From an uncultured Bacteroidota bacterium (lineage in GTDB: Bacteria; Bacteroidota; Bacteroidia; Flavobacteriales; Flavobacteriaceae), in contig CAIJFC010000249.1 in assembly GCA_903819815.1 (NCBI GenBank), positions 1-8,268 of the forward strand: a stretch of DNA of 8,268 nt, given 5' to 3'. The translations under genes were made by a program, and so were the position numbers. Position 1 is the first letter of the stretch; each line of letters starts with the position of its first letter. Positions 5,979 through 8,268 of the stretch are shown here, one piece after another. The notes beneath the pieces are model-generated. The model made no database searches and had not been told where the DNA came from. It saw only the letters and a list, made by a program, of their open reading frames with translations.

Positions 5979-8268
5979 ATGAATACTATTTACAAATTAA
6001 AATATTCAAATCGTTATTATATGTTACTTCTATTAGTTTTTCTATTTAGCTTTAACACTTATACGGCTTTCTCCCAAGACTATGGGTTGACATTTAATGG
6101 ACAGAATTACTCTCTTGACGAAAGGACAGGTCTTAATTTAACACCAAACGAATTTGTGTCTTTTAATAATGAATTTGATATTACATTTGATATTAAAATT
6201 GATTTGATGCAAAAAAGTTTATTTGGTTATATTTTAAGAGTAATTAATGATAAACATCAAAATATTGATTTAATTATTTCCAACAATCCTTCATCAAATA
6301 GTACGTTTAAAAGTTTAAACATTATAATTGGCACTACCAAATCGGTTGTTCCAATTAATACTACTACATTTAATAAAAATAAGTGGATTAAATTGGGGTT
6401 GAAGGTTTCGTTAATTCAAAAGACACTATTATTTTCGGTTCAAGGTTCTACGGTACTTAAAAAGAGTATAAATTTTAAAAATGCAGACTCGTTTAAAGTT
6501 ATGTTTGGGGCTAATAATTATAAGGATTTTGCCTCTACAGATGTGCCAGATATGAGTATTCGAAATATCAAATTATATGTGAATAAAAACCTTAAGTCTC
6601 ACTATCCTTTAAATGAAATTAACGGAAGTTTTGCTCATGATAATTTCAGTGAAAATAAAGCTATTGTAACCCATTCAAATTGGATACTGTATAGACATCA
6701 AGAATGGGAAAAAATTTTTGAGAATGAGGTGGATGGGACTCAATTAATAACAGCTGACACAGTTAATGACGTTCTTTATTTACTTAGAAATAAAGAATTA
6801 TTGGTTTATAATATTGAAAAGAAGGAACCAACAATAATTAAATATAAAAATTTCCCCATTAATTTAACCTCAGATCACAGGGCTGTTTATAACTATCAAG
6901 ACAAAAAAATATATTGCTATTTAATTGATAGAAATGTAGTTTCTGAATTAAATATTAAAACTGGAGTTTGGGAAAATGAAGCTGTTTTTACTAAAGAAAG
7001 ACATAAACAAAAATACCAACATCATAACAGTATCTATAGTATGTTTGATAATTCTATATATACTTTTGGGGGTTATGGCCAATATACCTATAATAATGAA
7101 GTTAGGCGTATTGATTTAAAAAAAGGTTTTTATGAGGTTTTAAAAACAAACACCTCCATATTTCATCCTAGATATTTGGCTGGAATGGGTGAACTTAACG
7201 ACACGATCTATATGTTGGGGGGATCTGGCAGTGATTCGGGTAGCCAATTGTTAAATCCAAAAAGCTATTTTGATTTATTAGGGTATGTTATTAAAGAAAA
7301 AAAATTCATCAAAAAATTTGAAATATCGCATGTTTTAGAAGATATGATTGTAGGGAACAACATATGGATTGATAAAAAAAACAGAAATTTTTATGCATTA
7401 ATTTCGGATAAAACAAAATCTAAAGGTTATTTACAAATATTGAAAGGAAATATTGATAATTCTAAAGTGGAATTAGTAGGAAGCAAAATACCTTATGATT
7501 TTTTAGATGTGAAGTCTTTCGCAACTTTATATTATTTTCCAAAGAAAAAAAAGTTTTTGGCATATACCTCTTTTTTAATGGATTCAACCAAGACACAATT
7601 TAAAATATATTCTATTGAATACCCTCCTATAGTTAAAAAAGACATCCTAGCTCAATCCGATATAAAAAATGTTAAAAATATCTTTTATTACATAGCCTTT
7701 ATGTTGCTATTTGTATTAGGACTTGTTTGGTATTTTTACTCAAAAAAACACAAAGCCACAATTATTGTTAGTGTGAATGAAAAAGATACAGTCCATTTTA
7801 ATGATTCTATTTCAAAAGTTAACGATATTGATTTTGAACTAATTTCTAGTGATGTGGATTATCAAATAATATTTTTTGGAGGCTTCCAAATTATAGATAA
7901 TAAACAAAATGATATAACGAATAAGTTTCCACCACTTTTAAAAGAACTTTTTTTATTAATATGGTTATATAGCCTTAAAAATAATAAAGGAATATCTCCT
8001 GATAAATTAATTGAAATCATATGGTATGATAAAGACATTAAAAGTGCTCAAAATAATAAATCTGTTAACATAGCTAAATTAAAAGGGCTGTTGAGTGAGG
8101 TTGGTAATTGTAAATTAACATGTGATACGGGATACTGGAAAATTAAATTTGATCCAAAAATACTTAAAAATGATTATTTTGAAGTAATGCAAATTATGGA
8201 AACTAAAAGAAAGGAAATTAAAAAAAATCATATTAACCATTTGATTAATATAACCAAAAAGGGCTCTT
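5979..8268 (+). CDS. membrane-anchored LamG/Kelch sensor with C-terminal winged-helix (SARP-like) domain, 3' end outside window
   Basis: The frame is open from ATG 5979 to the last base (763 codons, no stop). Residues 1-32 form a signal peptide (hydrophobic core MLLLLVFLFSF, likely cut after AFS). Residues about 34-210 resemble a LamG/concanavalin-like beta-sandwich. A beta-propeller-like region follows, with Kelch-type Gly-Gly turns at 364-365 (IYTFGGYG) and 414-415 (IYMLGGSG). One transmembrane helix spans about 568-587 (FYYIAFMLLFVLGLVWYFY), followed by KKHK as a cytoplasmic anchor. Residues about 632-722 (GGFQIIDNKQNDIT, LLKELFLLIWLYS, NNKSVNIAKLKGLL, GYWKI) match the winged helix of SARP/OmpR-type regulators. 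The remaining helices (DYFEVMQIMETKRK) look like the start of a BTAD-like domain. This predicts a one-component regulator that senses a ligand, perhaps a glycan, in the periplasm and acts on DNA from the membrane. Its target is unknown. The start fits the signal peptide; no Shine-Dalgarno is present. Confidence 0.88.
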   Translation, partial: MNTIYKLKYSNRYYMLLLLVFLFSFNTYTAFSQDYGLTFNGQNYSLDERTGLNLTPNEFVSFNNEFDITFDIKIDLMQKSLFGYILRVINDKHQNIDLIISNNPSSNSTFKSLNIIIGTTKSVVPINTTTFNKNKWIKLGLKVSLIQKTLLFSVQGSTVLKKSINFKNADSFKVMFGANNYKDFASTDVPDMSIRNIKLYVNKNLKSHYPLNEINGSFAHDNFSENKAIVTHSNWILYRHQEWEKIFENEVDGTQLITADTVNDVLYLLRNKELLVYNIEKKEPTIIKYKNFPINLTSDHRAVYNYQDKKIYCYLIDRNVVSELNIKTGVWENEAVFTKERHKQKYQHHNSIYSMFDNSIYTFGGYGQYTYNNEVRRIDLKKGFYEVLKTNTSIFHPRYLAGMGELNDTIYMLGGSGSDSGSQLLNPKSYFDLLGYVIKEKKFIKKFEISHVLEDMIVGNNIWIDKKNRNFYALISDKTKSKGYLQILKGNIDNSKVELVGSKIPYDFLDVKSFATLYYFPKKKKFLAYTSFLMDSTKTQFKIYSIEYPPIVKKDILAQSDIKNVKNIFYYIAFMLLFVLGLVWYFYSKKHKATIIVSVNEKDTVHFNDSISKVNDIDFELISSDVDYQIIFFGGFQIIDNKQNDITNKFPPLLKELFLLIWLYSLKNNKGISPDKLIEIIWYDKDIKSAQNNKSVNIAKLKGLLSEVGNCKLTCDTGYWKIKFDPKILKNDYFEVMQIMETKRKEIKKNHINHLINITKKGS

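Overview
The window is AT-rich DNA that most resembles a Bacteroidota chromosome, probably Flavobacteriia. The grounds are the low GC content, start codons without Shine-Dalgarno sequences, matches to the Bacteroidota -7 promoter element TAnnTTTG ahead of two plus-strand genes, and a LamG/Kelch/transmembrane/winged-helix regulator of a type I associate with this phylum. No rRNA, tRNA or CRISPR array was seen.

Layout. (1) 148-1629 (+): a Fic-domain protein with an intact HPFxDGNGRxxR active site, a class II-type inhibitory motif and an AbiEi-like N-terminal region, followed by a good intrinsic terminator (1722-1772). (2) 4123-1745 (-): a compact four-gene operon of mobile-element character. 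It holds a 49-codon ORF, a P4/D5-type SF3 helicase ('phage/plasmid primase' family, no catalytic primase domain visible), a ribbon-helix-helix plus coiled-coil protein resembling MobC-type accessory proteins, and a small helical protein. A perfect 11-bp inverted repeat and a nearly GC-free stretch lie at its head. (3) 5377-4211 (-): a 388-aa protein I do not recognise, more AT-rich than its neighbours and preceded by four perfect tandem copies of a 9-bp repeat. (4) 5551-5890 (+): the decayed 3' end of a DDE (rve-type) transposase with two apparent single-base deletions, perhaps followed by its terminal inverted repeat. (5) 5979 to the window end (+): a large membrane-anchored regulator with a signal peptide, LamG domain, Kelch repeats, one transmembrane helix and a SARP/OmpR-like winged helix. 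Its 3' end is outside the window.

Interpretation. The middle (about 1.7-5.9 kb) looks like the remnant or core of a small replicating or mobilisable element, a satellite or plasmid-like island, between host-type genes. Replication (helicase), accessory DNA binding (RHH protein) and a possible origin (dyad plus AT-rich stretch) are present, but integrase, relaxase and primase catalytic domain are not seen. The Fic protein could be cargo or a neighbour; the window does not decide. The least explained parts are the 388-aa protein with its 9-bp repeats, and the 49-codon ORF overlapping the helicase start.
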